From Amoebophrya sp. A120 (taxonomy: Eukaryota; Sar; Dinophyceae; Syndiniales; Amoebophryaceae): a DNA stretch of 54,298 bases. Numbering within the stretch: the stretch's first letter is position 1; each line of letters starts with the position of its first letter. The notes below the pieces were generated by a model. It was not told the DNA's origin. It saw only the letters and a list, made by a program, of their open reading frames with translations, and searched no databases. The stretch is from positions 6,574,156 through 6,628,453 of the forward strand of contig CAJINV010000003.1 of NCBI GenBank assembly GCA_905178155.1. The letters are read 5' to 3'. Positions 47,801 to 50,800 of this stretch are shown piece after piece. A program made the translations under genes and the position numbers.

Positions 47801-50800
47801 CGAAAAATCCCCCCTACCCATATCGAAAACGAAATTTGTGATGCTGTATTTGAGTACACAAATCGACTTGCATTGCTAGAATGGAACAAAGAGGCGCAGT
47901 TGTGGCCTCGTTTGCAGGCAATTTGTCATGCTGTTTCCCACTTCCAGCTGCCTCCTGTCATGCTGAAGATGCAAGGCTTTCCCACGCAGCCCAGCACTAC
48001 AGTCCTTCGCATCTTTTCCCTTCTAGCATGACAAAGCTGATTTCTGGCCACAAATCTGCATACACAGATTTCCGCTTTGATACAGGGCGGAGGCTTTTTT
48101 CTCTTTGATATGGACGCCAACTATACGATATACTACTCAGACCTGCATTCCGAGCCCGACCCGCTGTGGGAGGACCGCGTGTGGAACACCTACCATAGCG
48201 CGGACACTGCAGACGCAAGCGAGAGCGCCGTGTACAGCAGCTACGATGCGGCAGCGACTAACAGCAGCGTGGCGCAGCAGCTCCCATACGCGGACCAGTA
48301 TCGGCAGCACTGGTTCGTGGACGCTGGTCACCTGCCGAAGGCAAACAGGCACCTCTTTACGCAGACGGGACAATACTCGATTGTGATTCGTGGGGACCTG
48401 CGGTGGCTGGGGGATTTGCTCGAGCTCGAGAAGTTTTTGTCCAACGACACGAGCCCCCGAAGCGGGGGTGCAGCAGCTGCCTCAAGAAGCACCACCACGC
48501 CGAGTAATGCGGCCTTGCTGCAAGTTCGCGAGGAGTACCTGAACTTCAAGCGATCCATATTACAATGAAAAATGCCCTCACCCCCGAACTTGGGAGCATT
48601 TGTATTGTAAACCTTTCCAAATGAAACACTCGCCCGCTTGCATCTATCAGCATCACAGGTTTCCGATCGTGAATAGCTGCAAAAATTTGTATTGCAAAAG
48701 ACCCCAGCAAGAGCGGCGCTTGTCATGCAAGCGATGCGATACACGCCTCGACTCTGCATCAGAAAGATTCATACTCCTTTCATGCATGACAAAAAGTTTC
48801 CATTTGGAAACTTCGCATCACAAATTTTTGCAATTTCATGGGTGGGGGGAACTTTTCACTGTAGTAATCCATCCGGGCGCTGAAGTCGCTCGGCAAGCAT
48901 GGGTCGACGCTGCTGCCAAACTTGTTCCAGGAGGCTGCTTTCTTGCAAACGCTTCCCGTACCCGCCGTGTTTGACAGGCACTGGGAGAACGCTACGAACC
49001 TCCGCAACTTCTTGCAGGGTGCAGCGTCGCTGCAAGCCGCGGACGTGCAGACCTGGGATACGAAGAAGGTGACGACCATGGAGAACCTGTTTGACCGGGC
49101 GGTCACCCTCGAGAATGTGACCGGGTTGGAGCAGTGGGATGTTTCCCAGGTGACCAACCTCGCGTCCCTGTTCCAGGACACGCCGATGCTTCAGTCGTTC
49201 CCCTTTGGGGTCGACGAGGCCCACGTCGACCCTAGTAGTAGTTCGGCGCGCGCCCCGGACGACGCATTTGGCGGGTGGGACATCCGCAAGGTCACAACGT
49301 TGTCAGCGATGTTTCGCAACAGCTCGCTGACCAGACCAAATGTTGCGGCGTGGGACCTCGTCAGCGTACGAAACCTATCTCACATGTTTGACAACGCGCG
49401 CACGGCCACTCCCGACGTGCGGACCTGGAACCTACACAAAGTCACAACCGTCGCTTACACTTTTCGCGGCGCCGCGGCCGCCAATCCCGACGTGAAAGTC
49501 TGGAACGTGGGCAAGGTGACCTCGTTATCAAAAGGAAAAATCCCCCCTCCGCATATCGAAAACTAAATTTGTGATGCTGTATTTGAGTACACAAATCGAC
49601 TTGCATTGCTAGAAGGCCCAGAGACGCAGTCGTGGCCTCGTTTGTAGGCAATTTGCCATGCTGTTTCCCACTTCCACCTGCCTCCTGTCATGCTGTAGCT
49701 GCAAGGCTTTTTCCACGCCCTACAGCACTACAGTCCGCACTTTTTCGCTTCTAGCATGACAAAATGATTTGTGTACACAAATCCCGCATCACAGAGCTCC
49801 ATTTTGATATGGGGAGGGGGGATTTTTCATTTTGATACTCGTTCGAGGGAGTCTTCGCGGACACCGACGTGGCGATCCCCGACATTCTATCCCATATAAA
49901 AACGTCCCCACACCATAGGCAAGATGTGAAATCTGCAACACAAATCTCCAAGTTTTGGGAGTTCTGCATGACAAGTTGTTTCCTGTGCAGTTTAGTCCTG
50001 GCTAGCAAGGAAAGCCGCGCAAAAAAGCCATTTTCTTATCCTGTTAACAGCATTACAAATGCCAAAACACGACTGGAAATGCCTCTCATGGAGATGCGCA
50101 CTACATGTGTTGCTGTCGTTGCGCATTTGCATGACATCAACCATCGGGCCGTTTGCACAGGGGGAGGCAAAGTGTGCCGCGCTTCTGTTTAGCATGACAA
50201 CTTCTATGGGGCGGGGACGTTTTTCCACAGGATGCGTTCGGGACTGGGACGTGACGCAGGCGGAGACGATGCGGGCCATGTTCCAGCGCGCGCGCCGTGC
50301 CTCTCCCTGCATCACGAAGTGGCAGATCTCGCTCAAGCTGCGCGACATCGCCTTCATGTTCAACGAGGCGTACTGCGCGACGCCAAACGTGGAGTGGTGG
50401 ATGGACAAGTGGCTGTACTACTGGACCAACGAGTACAGTCCGATCAAGCTGAACGAGGAGCAATTCGCGCGCGACGCCGGGCTGCTCGGGAGGTGCGAGC
50501 GGCCGCCGGAATCGATGTTCGACGCGGACAAGGGGCTGTATGGCGCTCTCAACTGTTACATCCTCAACTGTTACATGAATTTGTCATGCAAAAACAGCAA
50601 TAGGGAAAGGGGAAAGCTTGCAAGTCTTGCATCACAAATTTAGCACGGATTAAGATGCTGTTTTGCCCTTCGATAATTTGTCATGCGAAGCAGCTTGATC
50701 GTCTTGCGGCTCATGGTCATGCTGCATGACAAATCATGTAACAGTTGAGAATGTAACGTTTGAGAGCCCCATAGGCTGGACCTCACCTGTCCCGACGACG